NCBI RefSeq assembly: GCF_000686025.1
Contig: NZ_JMLQ01000002.1
Coordinates: forward strand, 558,001 to 622,000
Direction of reading: 5' to 3'
Length of the DNA stretch: 64,000 nt
Origin: Rhodococcus sp. UNC23MFCrub1.1
Lineage (GTDB): Bacteria > Actinomycetota > Actinomycetes > Mycobacteriales > Mycobacteriaceae
Both the position numbers and the translations under genes were made by a program. Position 1 is the stretch's first letter; each line of letters starts with the position of its first letter. Under the pieces are notes generated by a model. The model was not told where the DNA came from. It ran no database searches and saw only the letters and a list, made by a program, of their open reading frames with translations. Of the stretch, positions 1 to 8,477 are shown piece after piece.

Positions 1-756
1 AGTGTGTCCCGCGCGCTCACCCTGCTCCGGGTGCTGGCCGACGGTCCGCGATCGCTGGACGAGTTGGCTGCCCACCTCGACGTGCACAAGACCACGGTCC
101 TACGACTGCTGCGGGCGATGGAGGCGGAGCGGTTCGTCCAGCACGACCACGAACACCGGTATCGCCTGGGGTCGACGCTCTTCGAACTGTCCAACCGGTC
201 GTTGGAGCAGCGCGACATCCGGACGTTGGCGCGGCCGCATCTGGCTGCGTTGAACGCCGACACCAGGCAGACGATCCACCTCGCCACCTACGAGTCCGGG
301 GAAGCCGTCTACATCGACAAGTTCGACGCCACCCAGAGCGTGCGGATGTACTCGCGTGTCGGACGCCCGGCACCGTTGCACTGCACCGCCGTCGGCAAGA
401 TCCTGATCTCCGGGCTGCCTGCGGACGAGCAGCTCCGCGTCGCCCATCGCATCGAGTACACCCGCTTCACCGACCGCACCATCGACACGCCCGAGCGCTA
501 CCTCGAGGAACTGGCCCTCGTGACCCGTCAGGGATACGCCGAGGACCACGAGGAACACGAGTCGTTCGTCAACTGCATCGGCGTGCCGGTGCGCGACGGA
601 ACCGGCTCGATCGTCGCCGCGGTGTCGATGTCCGTGCCCGACATGCTGCTCGACCACGCCCGCGTCCTCGGCACCCTGCCGCAGGTGCGCGCGGTGGCCG
701 AGACCATCTCCGCCGAACTCGGCTGGAGTCCGACCCCGACGAAGGAACCCGCATGA
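1..756 (+). CDS. IclR-family transcriptional regulator (5' end probably cut)
   Basis: About 250 residues are visible from a GTG at position 4. An N-terminal winged helix-turn-helix (about residues 1-65, with the recognition segment around VHKTTVLRLLRAM) is followed by the C-terminal IclR effector-binding domain (about 80-245). The frame stays open to the window edge and the first residues already lie in helix 1, so a few residues are probably missing. It overlaps the RidA gene by ATGA, so the two are probably co-translated. IclR proteins usually control a catabolic operon next to them; the target and the ligand cannot be read from this sequence. Confidence 0.9.
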   Translation, partial: SVSRALTLLRVLADGPRSLDELAAHLDVHKTTVLRLLRAMEAERFVQHDHEHRYRLGSTLFELSNRSLEQRDIRTLARPHLAALNADTRQTIHLATYESGEAVYIDKFDATQSVRMYSRVGRPAPLHCTAVGKILISGLPADEQLRVAHRIEYTRFTDRTIDTPERYLEELALVTRQGYAEDHEEHESFVNCIGVPVRDGTGSIVAAVSMSVPDMLLDHARVLGTLPQVRAVAETISAELGWSPTPTKEPA

Positions 757-1154
757 CCGACAAGATCGCCGTCCTCACGACCGACGCGCCTGCACCCGCC
801 CACACCTTCTCGCAGGGCGTGCGCAAGGGCCCGTTCGTCCAGGTGTCCGGGCAGGGACCCGTCGACCCGGCGACCAACGAGTACCTGTACCCCGGCGACG
901 TCGCGGCGCAGACCACGCGGACGCTGACCAACGTCAAGGCCATCGTCGAGGCGAGTGGTGCGACCTTCGACGACGTCGTGATGCTGCGGGTGTACCTGAC
1001 GAAGCGTGAGGACTTCGCCGTCATGAACGAGGCGTACGGCGCCTTCGTCCTCGAACACACGAAGGGTGACGTCCTGCCCAGTCGCACAACGGTCTTCACG
1101 GGACTCCCGCGCGAGGAGATGCTCGTCGAGATCGACGCGATCGCGGTGGTCTGA
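753..1154 (+). CDS. RidA-family (YjgF/UK114) enamine/imine deaminase
   Basis: The product has 133 residues, the usual length for the family. It carries the C-terminal RidA signature: PSRTTVFTGLP followed by VEIDAIAVV, in which the conserved Arg contacts the substrate carboxylate. RidA proteins hydrolyse reactive enamine/imine intermediates to keto acids and ammonia, and they act as cytosolic trimers. The ATGA overlap with the upstream IclR gene suggests joint expression, so this may be a pathway-specific RidA subfamily member and not the housekeeping one. The substrate is not known. Confidence 0.9.
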   Translation: MTDKIAVLTTDAPAPAHTFSQGVRKGPFVQVSGQGPVDPATNEYLYPGDVAAQTTRTLTNVKAIVEASGATFDDVVMLRVYLTKREDFAVMNEAYGAFVLEHTKGDVLPSRTTVFTGLPREEMLVEIDAIAVV

Positions 1155-1161
1155 CACGTCG

Positions 1162-1204
1162 ACCCACCGTCAGGGCACCATGAACCCATGAGACGACGGT
1201 GGGT
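1162..1204 (+). promoter_or_regulatory. Stem-loop around the start codon of the DUF2254 gene
   Basis: Arms ACCCACCGTC (1162-1171) and GACGGTGGGT (1195-1204) are perfect 10-bp complements. The 23-base loop contains the start codon at 1188 and a possible three-codon ORF (ATG at 1180, stop overlapping 1188). The structure might limit initiation on the DUF2254 message or act as a processing or termination hairpin for the ridA transcript. The inverted repeat is seen directly; its role is inferred. Confidence 0.4.
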
Positions 1205-2531
1205 ACGGCTGCAGGGCACGTTCTGGTTCGTTCCCGCGGTCCTGGGCGTCGTCGCCGTCGTCCTGGCTCAACTCCTGGTCGCCCTGGACCGGTGGCTCCT
1301 CGATCGGGGCATCGGGATCGGTGGGTCGCTGCTCTACCACGTGGGCGCCAGTGGCAGCCGGGACATCCTCGGCGCCATCGGCGGGTCGATGCTCGGAGTC
1401 GCGGCGACGTCCTTCTCCATCACCATCTCGGTCCTCGCGACGGCCAGTTCGACCTACGGCCCGCGACTGGTGCGTAACTTCATGGCGGACCGCGGGAACC
1501 AGGTGGTGCTCGGCATCTTCGGGGCGACCTTCCTCTACGCACTGATGGTGCTGCGCTCGATCCGGTCGCTCGACTCGGACGGCGACGTCTTCGTACCCGA
1601 CATCGCGGTGAACGTCGCCGTGCTCCTCGCGGTGCTCGACGTCGGCGTCCTGGTGTACTTCATCCACCACATCGCCCAGTCGATCCAGGTGGCGACGCTG
1701 TCCTCGCGCGTGCGGGACGAACTCTCCGCCGCTGTCGACGAGCTCTACCCGACGGAGCCGCCGGCCGACGCGGCGTCGGATTCCGAGGTGACGCTGCCCG
1801 ACCACGTCGACACAGTGCGTGCTCCGCGTTCCGGAGTCGTCGTCGACGTGGACGAGGACGCGGCGTTGTCCTCGGCCGTCGACGCCGATGCCGTCGTGGT
1901 GCTGCTCTGCAGACCGGGCGAGCACGTGATCGAGGGAGACGCCGTCGCGGAGTCACGACGGTGGAGCGGATCCGCCTCCGCGTCGCACCTGCGCGAGATC
2001 GAGTCCGCGGTCGAGGTCGGCGACGAGCGGACTCCGCAGCACGACATCGAGTTCGCCGTCGAGCAGCTGGCCGAGATGGCGGTGCGGGCTCTGTCCTCGG
2101 GTACCAACGACCCGTACACGGCTCGCAACGCCCTGGACGATCTGTCCGTCGGGATGGCGACTCTCGTCGGCCGTCCGCCGCCGTGCGGTGCCCGGACCGA
2201 CGATGCCGGAACGGTACGGATCGTTCTGCGTCGGGTGCCCGTGGTCGACCTGATCGACCACGCACTCGGCGCGGTACGGATCTACGCGATGGCGAGCCCC
2301 ATGGTGGTCGCTGCCGGTATCCGGATGGCGGAGCGGCTCGGTGCGGCAGCGACCGCGACCGCGTCGATCGACCGCGTCCGGTACCACCTCGACCTCCTCG
2401 ACGAGGCGTGCCGACGGGAGATGACGGATCCGGCAGGGCGGGCCTCGTGCCTGGACCAGATCGACCGCGCGCGTGGGCGTCTCCTGACAGTCGCCGTGTC
2501 CGGCTCACCGTCAGGCACAGTGGAGTCGTAG
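1188..2531 (+). CDS. DUF2254 domain membrane protein
   Basis: The product has 447 residues. Four hydrophobic segments lie in the first 165 residues (about 12-36, 58-85, 104-122 and 140-160). A soluble C-terminal region of about 280 residues follows, containing the conserved stretch ALSSGTNDPYTARNALD, which is typical of DUF2254 proteins. The family has no assigned biochemical role. The gene starts 33 bases after ridA and ends 21 bases before the DUF998 gene. Its ATG lies in the loop of a perfect 10-bp stem. Confidence 0.85.
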   Translation: MRRRWVRLQGTFWFVPAVLGVVAVVLAQLLVALDRWLLDRGIGIGGSLLYHVGASGSRDILGAIGGSMLGVAATSFSITISVLATASSTYGPRLVRNFMADRGNQVVLGIFGATFLYALMVLRSIRSLDSDGDVFVPDIAVNVAVLLAVLDVGVLVYFIHHIAQSIQVATLSSRVRDELSAAVDELYPTEPPADAASDSEVTLPDHVDTVRAPRSGVVVDVDEDAALSSAVDADAVVVLLCRPGEHVIEGDAVAESRRWSGSASASHLREIESAVEVGDERTPQHDIEFAVEQLAEMAVRALSSGTNDPYTARNALDDLSVGMATLVGRPPPCGARTDDAGTVRIVLRRVPVVDLIDHALGAVRIYAMASPMVVAAGIRMAERLGAAATATASIDRVRYHLDLLDEACRREMTDPAGRASCLDQIDRARGRLLTVAVSGSPSGTVES

Positions 2532-2552
2532 ATCCGCTGCCGAAAGGACCCT

Positions 2553-3233
2553 GTGCAGACCCGCCTCGCCTCCCTCGGGCTTCTCTTCATCCTGCTCGGC
2601 GCCGCGACGGTCGTCGTCCTCGACGTCGTCACCGCACTCGGGTCGCCCGCCCATCTGCGCCGCACCATCAGCGAGTACGGGCTGGGCGCGCAGCAATGGG
2701 TGTTCACGGCCGGGGTGCTGCTCCTCGCCGTCGGATCCGGCGCCGTTCTCGTCGCTGCCGTCCGGCAGTCGTTGCTGCGCGCGTCGTCGGTCGCCGCGGT
2801 GGCGATGACACTGTGGACGGTGGGACTCGTCGCCGTGGTCGCGGTTCCCAAGCAGGACTGGAGCAACGACGCGACGCTCGGACTCGGCGGCGCGGTGCAC
2901 CGCGCGGGCGCCGCGGTCGCGTTCGTCAGTATCCCGGTGGCAGTGATCGCCCTCGCCGCGCCGTGGATCCGGTCGAGCGAGTGGGCCCGTCACGCCCGAC
3001 GGACGTTCGTGCTGGGTGTGCTGTCCGTCGTGGCCATCACGCCCATCGGGTACGCGTTGCTCGTCGGCATGACCACCTCGACACCGTGGTACCGCGTCGT
3101 CACCCTCGGCCACGTCGAACGGATCCTCGTCGTCGTGGAGGTGATCGCGCTGATCTCGCTCGCGTGGTGGGTCCGCGCGAGCGCGCTCAGGGAGTCACCG
3201 CATCGCGTCGGTGACGCGGTCCACCAGCTCTGA
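2553..3233 (+). CDS. DUF998 domain integral membrane protein
   Basis: The product has 226 residues from a GTG start and about six hydrophobic helices spread over its whole length. The pattern of short polar loops and the segment ISEYGLG after the first helix are typical of DUF998 proteins, whose function is not known. It follows the DUF2254 gene by 21 bases and may share its transcript. Its 3' end overlaps the convergent hydrolase gene by 39 bases, so antisense pairing between the two message tails is possible. Confidence 0.8.
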   Translation: MQTRLASLGLLFILLGAATVVVLDVVTALGSPAHLRRTISEYGLGAQQWVFTAGVLLLAVGSGAVLVAAVRQSLLRASSVAAVAMTLWTVGLVAVVAVPKQDWSNDATLGLGGAVHRAGAAVAFVSIPVAVIALAAPWIRSSEWARHARRTFVLGVLSVVAITPIGYALLVGMTTSTPWYRVVTLGHVERILVVVEVIALISLAWWVRASALRESPHRVGDAVHQL

Positions 3234-4883
3234 GTCGTCGACGTTCAGAATGGGCGCCCACATGGAGGCCGCATCGGCGCCGTAGGCGTGACCGTGGCCT
3301 TCCGGCACCTCGGCGGCGAGCGCCATGTCGAGCGTCACCTGCCAGAAGGTGACCAGAGGGATCCACGTCATCCCCTTGTCGACGTCGACGCCGCGCGGTT
3401 CCCGGAGCCAGTCCGGCTTGCCGAACAGCAGGTCGAACGACCACCAGACGATCGGATCGCTGGGGTGCTGCCAGTACACGATGCGCGGGCTCTCCCAGTC
3501 CACCAGACCGGGTGCGTCGAGATCGGACGGCTCCGCGGCGAAGCGGACGTTCTGCCCGCCGTAGATCACGGGCAGGATCTCGGGGCTGCCCGGGTCCCGT
3601 GAGTCGGTGACACGCGACCACTGCTCGGAGAAGTTGGGCGTCCCCACCCACAGCGCGCCGTCGGTGCGAGCCAGCATGTCCTGCACTCCGGAGAAGGCGT
3701 CCTGGCCGCCGTACGACCCGAGCGATTCACCGAAGGTGAGGAGCTTCGGGCGATCGCTCTCGGGACGGTCCTGCACGCGCTGGTAGACGGCCTCGAAGAC
3801 GGCGCGGCCCGCGATGAGCGGGGTGTCGCGATCGGCGAGGAACGCCAACGGACTGGGCAGGTACGAGTACTGGACCGCCGCGATCGCCGTGTCGCCGCCG
3901 GCGAGGTACTCGAGTGAGGACGCGACGGACGCGTTGACCCACCCTCGACCGGTGGTCGTCGCGATCGCCAGGTACTCGCGATCGAAGGCGCCGGTTCGGT
4001 CCAGTTCGGCGACGAGTCGGTCGGCGAGCGAGTCGACGGTGTCCCGGCCGAGGCCGAGCCCGTCGGCGTCGACGGACTTGCGTCCCGCATAGACCCGGAT
4101 CGGGGTGAGGGCGGGCCGTCCCGTCACGGATGCGATCTCGCCCGACGTCGGGCCGCCCGCGACGAAGGTGCGCCCCTCGCGGCCCAAGGTGTCCCACTCC
4201 TCCTTCGACTCGGGCGAGCCCGAGCGTTCGGGAGCCGACGGTCGTTCCACGCCCTCGGCGCTCCCGGTGTCGGCCGCAGCGGCGGACCCGTTGGAGATGC
4301 GTGAGATCCCGGTGGCAAGGAGCCCCTCGACGGCGAACACCAGCACCACACCGACGGCGACGACGGCGAGACCGCGCGAGACGGGCGGCGGGAGAACACG
4401 ACCGATCAGTGCGATGAGAAGGTCGGTGACGCGGCGGATCCCACGAGCCAGCGTGATCACCAGGACGACGACGATCGCGGCGACGACGAAGACTCCGGCG
4501 TAGTCCCACGACTGGCTGGGTTCGATGCCCACGAGTTCGCGGGAGATGTTCTGCCACCACGCCCCGAGGACGAGGAACAGCGGGAGCACGACGACTGCGG
4601 CGGCGGCGATCGCGTACCAGCCCCACCGCCTCGGTCGTTCGGGCCACTCGCGAGTGAGCTCCATCCGCCGGACGCCCCACACGACGAGAACGCCGACGCC
4701 GTAACCGCACGCGACCGAGAGGCCCGTGGCGACGGCCTGCAGGTACCACGGTCGGGGGAGAAGCGACGGGGACATCGACCAGCAGTAGAAGACCAGTCCG
4801 ACGACGAGGCCGATCGGCTCGAAGCGGGAACACCACCGCCACAGTGCGGTGGCGATGCGTCCTCGCTGGTCCTTCGTGGTCAC
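3195..4883 (-). CDS. Membrane-anchored alpha/beta-hydrolase family protein (Abhydrolase_9 type)
   Basis: The product has 562 residues. The N-terminal ~200 residues hold about five or six hydrophobic segments (around 24-45, 50-72, 88-108, 129-147 and 170-192). A Ser/Pro/Glu-rich linker and a soluble alpha/beta-hydrolase domain follow. The nucleophile elbow is GESLGS with Ser387. This two-part layout matches the actinobacterial Abhydrolase_9 family with its dedicated N-terminal membrane domain; the substrate is unknown, perhaps an envelope lipid ester. The stop codon lies inside the 3' end of the convergent DUF998 gene. Confidence 0.85.
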   Translation of the reverse strand: MTTKDQRGRIATALWRWCSRFEPIGLVVGLVFYCWSMSPSLLPRPWYLQAVATGLSVACGYGVGVLVVWGVRRMELTREWPERPRRWGWYAIAAAAVVVLPLFLVLGAWWQNISRELVGIEPSQSWDYAGVFVVAAIVVVLVITLARGIRRVTDLLIALIGRVLPPPVSRGLAVVAVGVVLVFAVEGLLATGISRISNGSAAAADTGSAEGVERPSAPERSGSPESKEEWDTLGREGRTFVAGGPTSGEIASVTGRPALTPIRVYAGRKSVDADGLGLGRDTVDSLADRLVAELDRTGAFDREYLAIATTTGRGWVNASVASSLEYLAGGDTAIAAVQYSYLPSPLAFLADRDTPLIAGRAVFEAVYQRVQDRPESDRPKLLTFGESLGSYGGQDAFSGVQDMLARTDGALWVGTPNFSEQWSRVTDSRDPGSPEILPVIYGGQNVRFAAEPSDLDAPGLVDWESPRIVYWQHPSDPIVWWSFDLLFGKPDWLREPRGVDVDKGMTWIPLVTFWQVTLDMALAAEVPEGHGHAYGADAASMWAPILNVDDSELVDRVTDAMR

Positions 4884-4892
4884 CGGGTGAGT

Positions 4893-5342
4893 CTAGGTGC
4901 TGCGCGGCGACTCCAACCGGGAGCGCAGGGTCCGATCGGTGACGGAGATCCCCTGGTTGATGAAGGGTTCGACTACCTTCGCGAGTGCCTTGCCCGTGAA
5001 CCCGCCGGGGAACTCGTAGCGGAACTCGACGTCGGCGACGCAGTGTCCGTCGTCCACGGGGGTGACCACCCAGCGAGAACTGGTCTCGAAACCCTTCACC
5101 GACGACAACGCGATGACGGAACCGTCGACCCACTCGACGATGTCCACCGTGGAGTGCAGAGCTTTGGGTCCCAGCTTCATCTCGGCGTCGAAGCGGTCAC
5201 CGGTGCCGCGCGACACCGGTCCGACGGGGACGAACGAGGTGACGCCGAACATCCAGTCCGGCACGTTCTCGTACGAGGACAGGTAGTCGAAGGTCGCCGA
5301 CGCCGGTGCGGCGATCTCGACGTGCTTGGTGATGACGGGCAT
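4893..5342 (-). CDS. SRPBCC (START/Bet v1-like) family protein
   Basis: The product has 149 residues and begins MPVITKHVEIAAPASATFDYL, the usual first beta strand and helix of SRPBCC polyketide-cyclase-like proteins. Such proteins bind hydrophobic ligands in a helix-grip cavity. A GGAGACC ribosome site lies just upstream. The gene sits between the KshB-like reductase and the membrane hydrolase, all on the same strand, so it may be co-transcribed with the reductase and handle the same lipophilic substrate. That link is inferred from position only. Confidence 0.85.
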   Translation of the reverse strand: MPVITKHVEIAAPASATFDYLSSYENVPDWMFGVTSFVPVGPVSRGTGDRFDAEMKLGPKALHSTVDIVEWVDGSVIALSSVKGFETSSRWVVTPVDDGHCVADVEFRYEFPGGFTGKALAKVVEPFINQGISVTDRTLRSRLESPRST

Positions 5343-5383
5343 GAGGTCTCCTGGTGCGGCTGTGGTGTCAGGGATTCGGTCGG

Positions 5384-6424
5384 TCAGTCGATGCGGATGG
5401 TGAGAGCGTCGGACACGGGCACCGACTGGCAGGCCAGGCGCACTCCCCGGTCGAGCTCGTACTGATCCAGCGTGTCGTTGACGCGCATGTGCACGTCACC
5501 GCTGACGAGAGTGAACGCGCAGGCGCCGCAGTTGCCCTCGCGGCACACGAACGGGGCGTCGATTCCCTCGGCGAGCATGGCGTCGAGCAGCACGGTGCCG
5601 GGTGCGCAGTGGAACGAGTGATCGTCGCCCTCGACCTCCGCGGACACGGGAACGCCCGTGGCCGAGGACGTCTCGACGAGGGTGGTGTGGAACGGGTCGG
5701 TGGTGATCGACGTGAACACCTCACGGTGGATGTTCTCGGGCGACACCCCCGCCGCGAGGAGCCCCTGCTGCGCCACCTCCATGAACGGCCCCGGCCCGCA
5801 GAGGTACGCGTCGGCGTCGGCGATGCCGGAGACGGCGTCGGTGAGACCGGTGGCAGTGGGCAGGCCCGACGCCGACTCGTGCCAGTGCCGCACCGTGAGG
5901 CGGTCCGGATGCTGCTGCTGCAGATCGTCGAGGGTGGCGGCGAACATGACCGAGTCCGGATCTCTGTTCGCGTAGAACAACACGACCCGTCCGTCGTGCG
6001 ACGCTAACGCGGTCTTCAGGATGGACATCACGGGCGTGATGCCGCTGCCGGCGGCGACCAGGACGAGCGGGCGATCCCATCGCGCGGGAACGAAGGTGCC
6101 CGCGGGAGCCAGTGTCGTCAGTGCGGATCCTGCCGTCGCGGTGTCGCACAACCAGGTGGACCCGAGGCCGCCCGCGGTGCGCTTGACGGAGATCGCGGGG
6201 CGCTCGCCGGTGTCGGGACTGCTCGACAACGAGTAGCACCGTGCGGCGGAACCGCCGTCGCTCAGAGGAATTTCGACCGTGAGGAACTGGCCCGGGCGGT
6301 AGCGCAGAGCCTCGCCGTCGGCGGTGGACAGGACCAACGTCACCGCGTCCGCCGTCTCGCGGATCACCTCGTCGACCTGCAGTCGGAGTGTGCGGACGGC
6401 GGTGTCCGCGGAGTCGATCGCCAC
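5384..6424 (-). CDS. Ferredoxin-NADP reductase with C-terminal 2Fe-2S domain (KshB/PaaE-like)
   Basis: The product has 346 residues if started at the GTG at 6422-6424, which has a GGGGAAG ribosome site about 5 bases upstream. A GTG at 6458-6460 would add 12 residues without a good site. An FAD-binding beta-barrel (R62-x-Y-S) and an NAD(P) domain (GSGITPVMS about 126-134; CGPGPFM near 209) are followed by a plant-type ferredoxin domain with Cys294, Cys299, Cys302 and Cys332 (Cx4Cx2C...C). The order FAD-NAD-2Fe2S matches reductases such as 3-ketosteroid 9-alpha-hydroxylase reductase. It is divergent from an operon with a diiron protein, which could be its electron acceptor. Confidence 0.88.
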   Translation of the reverse strand: MAIDSADTAVRTLRLQVDEVIRETADAVTLVLSTADGEALRYRPGQFLTVEIPLSDGGSAARCYSLSSSPDTGERPAISVKRTAGGLGSTWLCDTATAGSALTTLAPAGTFVPARWDRPLVLVAAGSGITPVMSILKTALASHDGRVVLFYANRDPDSVMFAATLDDLQQQHPDRLTVRHWHESASGLPTATGLTDAVSGIADADAYLCGPGPFMEVAQQGLLAAGVSPENIHREVFTSITTDPFHTTLVETSSATGVPVSAEVEGDDHSFHCAPGTVLLDAMLAEGIDAPFVCREGNCGACAFTLVSGDVHMRVNDTLDQYELDRGVRLACQSVPVSDALTIRID

Positions 6425-6497
6425 GATGTCTTCCCCTCGTCGGCCGGGTGTGTCCGGCACTCCGGACTACACCGAAGATTGTTTCATTGAACTATAG

Positions 6498-6513
6498 GCC
6501 ATTGACAAATGGC
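6498..6513. promoter_or_regulatory. Inverted repeat in the divergent reductase/esterase promoter
   Basis: A perfect repeat, GCCATT-gaca-AATGGC, covers 16 bases in the 113-base gap between the reductase and the esterase. It overlaps a TTGACA hexamer (6502-6507) that could be a -35 element for the rightward operon. The region is clearly AT-richer than its surroundings. The placement suggests an operator, possibly for the MerR regulator at 10935, but the binding protein is a guess. Confidence 0.4.
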
Positions 6514-6537
6514 ACAGTCATCCGTGACGCTTCCGGC

Positions 6538-7608
6538 ATGACATCGACGCGTCCGATCCCCGAGCGGGGGTCCCTGCGGTCCCGCGCCGCGGCCCGAGCC
6601 ACGCAGTCGACGTTGCGACCCATCGCGTCCCGGCTGCCGTTCGGACGCGGCGGCGAACGCGTCGCCCGCGTCCTCGTCGAGGTGGCCATGCGTGCCTGCG
6701 GCGGAATCGCACCCGGCACGGTCGTCCGCACCGTGCGCGAGGACGGTGTGGTCGGGGAGTGGGTCGACGCCCGGGCAGGCCGGAGGCCGGTCGAAGATGG
6801 GGCAGGCCGGAGGCCGGTCGAGGGTGGGGACGGCCGGAGGCCGGTCGAGGGTGGGGCGGATCGCACGCCGGTCGAGGGTGGGGACGGTTCCGTGGACACC
6901 GCCGGCCCGATCCTCTATCTGCACGGCAGCGCGTACGCGATCTGTTCCGCACGGACGCACCGCGGCCTGGCGTCGCGTCTCTCCCGCGCGACGCAGCGTC
7001 CGGTCTTCGTGGTCGACTACCGACTCGCCCCCGAGTTCCCTTTCCCCGCCGCAGCCGACGACGTCGAGCGGGCGTACCGCTGGCTGCTGTCGAGCGGCCA
7101 CGCACCCGAGTCGGTCGTCGTGGCCGGTGACTCGGCGGGCGGTCACCTCGCGCTGGACCTGGTGCTGGACAACGCCCGACGATCGGTTCCGCAGCCTGGT
7201 GCGGTCCTCCTGTTCTCGCCGTTGATCGATCTGACCTTCACCCTCGCGCAGAACCGGGAGCGCATCCGTCGCGACCCGATGATCTCCGCAGCGGCGGCGC
7301 GGGCACTCACCGCGCTCTACACACGCGGCGAGGATCCCGACGGGCGGCGCCTACGACTCGCGGTCGAGGCGGGAACGGCACTGCCGCACTTCGTGGTTCA
7401 GGCCGGCGGTGCGGAGATGCTCGTTGCCGACGCCGAGCACCTGCGCGATCTGGTGGTCGATGCCGGTGGCACCTGCTCGCTCGAGATCTGGCCCGACCAG
7501 ATGCACGTGTTCCAGGCTCTGCCGCGCATCAGCCCGGAAGCGGACCGGGCACTCGCCCGCGCCGCACATGCCCTGACAGCCCTCCATCGAACAGAGACGA
7601 GACACTGA
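6538..7608 (+). CDS. HSL-family alpha/beta hydrolase (esterase/lipase) with an internal minisatellite
   Basis: The product has 356 residues. The oxyanion-hole segment is LYLHGSAY (His129-Gly130), the nucleophile elbow is GDSAGG (Ser199), and the C-terminal His323 sits in QMHVF. The acidic member is Glu293 or Asp298. This matches LipR-like hormone-sensitive-lipase esterases. Residues 80-115 are four tandem 9-residue units of the type AGRRPVEGG, inserted before the strand that leads to the oxyanion loop. The start at 6538 is chosen because the upstream in-frame extension runs back into the promoter and the divergent gene. The stop overlaps the SDR start (TGATG), so it is the first gene of a coupled operon. 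Confidence 0.88.
   Translation: MTSTRPIPERGSLRSRAAARATQSTLRPIASRLPFGRGGERVARVLVEVAMRACGGIAPGTVVRTVREDGVVGEWVDARAGRRPVEDGAGRRPVEGGDGRRPVEGGADRTPVEGGDGSVDTAGPILYLHGSAYAICSARTHRGLASRLSRATQRPVFVVDYRLAPEFPFPAAADDVERAYRWLLSSGHAPESVVVAGDSAGGHLALDLVLDNARRSVPQPGAVLLFSPLIDLTFTLAQNRERIRRDPMISAAAARALTALYTRGEDPDGRRLRLAVEAGTALPHFVVQAGGAEMLVADAEHLRDLVVDAGGTCSLEIWPDQMHVFQALPRISPEADRALARAAHALTALHRTETRH
6775..6882 (+). repeat. In-frame 27-bp tandem repeat, four copies
   Basis: Units run 6775-6801, 6802-6828, 6829-6855 and 6856-6882. Each encodes nine residues close to A/D-G-R-R-P-V-E-G-G. The first three are nearly identical and the fourth has diverged (R to T, G to D). Because the unit is a multiple of three, copy-number change would lengthen or shorten a loop of the esterase without breaking its frame. 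Confidence 0.9.
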
Positions 7609-8477
7609 TGTTCTCTCGATCCAGACCACGCCTGACCCACGGGGCGGACGCCGTGGTCACCGGCGCCGGCAGTGGCATCGGCCGCGCCTTCGCGCTCGAG
7701 ATCGCCCGCCGCGGTGGCCGCGTCGTCTGCGCGGACATCTCGCTCGAACGCGCCGAGGAGACGGTGCGGATGCTCGACGGCCCCGGCTTCGCCGTCCAGT
7801 GCGACGTCGCCGTGCAGTCGCAGGTCGAGGATCTCGCGCTGTTCGCCGAACTCGAGTTCGGTGGCGCGCCGACGCTCGTGATCAACAACGCCGGCGTCGG
7901 TATCGGTGGCAAGCCGGTGGGCGACATCGGGTTCGAGGACTGGAACTGGGCGCTCGGCATCAACCTGTGGGGAGTGGTCCACGGCTGCGAGACGTTCGTT
8001 CCGCTGCTCCGTACCGCGGGTCGCGGCGGCATCATCAACGTGGCTTCCGCCGCGGGATTCGCGGCGGCACCGACGATGGGGCCGTACAACGTCGGCAAGG
8101 CGGGCGTCATGTCGCTGTCCGAGACTCTGGCGGCGGAACTGTCCGGGTCGGGTGTCCACGTGACCGTGCTGTGCCCGACCTTCGTCAAGACCAACGTCGC
8201 GGTCGACGGTCGCATCACCGAGCGCTCCACGGAACTCGCGCAGAAGTTGATGCGGTGGACCGGCTTCTCACCCGAGCGGATCGCCGCCACCACGCTCGAC
8301 GCGCACGACAGGAACCGCCTCTACGTCGTGCCCCAGCTCGACGCGAAAGCCATCTGGCTGACGAAACGGCTCCTCCCCACCCTCTATACCCGCGGAGCAG
8401 GGCTGCTCGACCGCCTGCTCCCCGGCGAGCCCGCCCCACAGTCCCTTCCCGCTGTTTCCGCCTCGACAGGAGTATGA
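7608..8477 (+). CDS. SDR-family NAD(P)-dependent oxidoreductase
   Basis: The product has 289 residues. It shows the classical short-chain dehydrogenase pattern: the GAGSGIGRA cofactor loop near residue 21, NNAGVG near 91, a catalytic Ser in the NVASAAGF segment and the YNVGK motif. An aspartate after the second strand (CADIS) argues for NAD preference. It overlaps the esterase (TGATG) and the diiron gene (ATGA). With the esterase and the flavin monooxygenase it could oxidise an alcohol to a ketone and then insert oxygen; the substrate is unknown. Confidence 0.9.
   Translation: MFSRSRPRLTHGADAVVTGAGSGIGRAFALEIARRGGRVVCADISLERAEETVRMLDGPGFAVQCDVAVQSQVEDLALFAELEFGGAPTLVINNAGVGIGGKPVGDIGFEDWNWALGINLWGVVHGCETFVPLLRTAGRGGIINVASAAGFAAAPTMGPYNVGKAGVMSLSETLAAELSGSGVHVTVLCPTFVKTNVAVDGRITERSTELAQKLMRWTGFSPERIAATTLDAHDRNRLYVVPQLDAKAIWLTKRLLPTLYTRGAGLLDRLLPGEPAPQSLPAVSASTGV

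Noticed and set aside
3195..3233. 39-base overlap of convergent genes as a sign of a wrong frame
   Set aside because: Both proteins keep family-typical features up to their ends, so the overlap is accepted as real.
6388..6537. N-terminal extension of the esterase back to 6388
   Set aside because: It would run across the promoter region and into the divergent reductase coding sequence, and the added residues are not like esterases.
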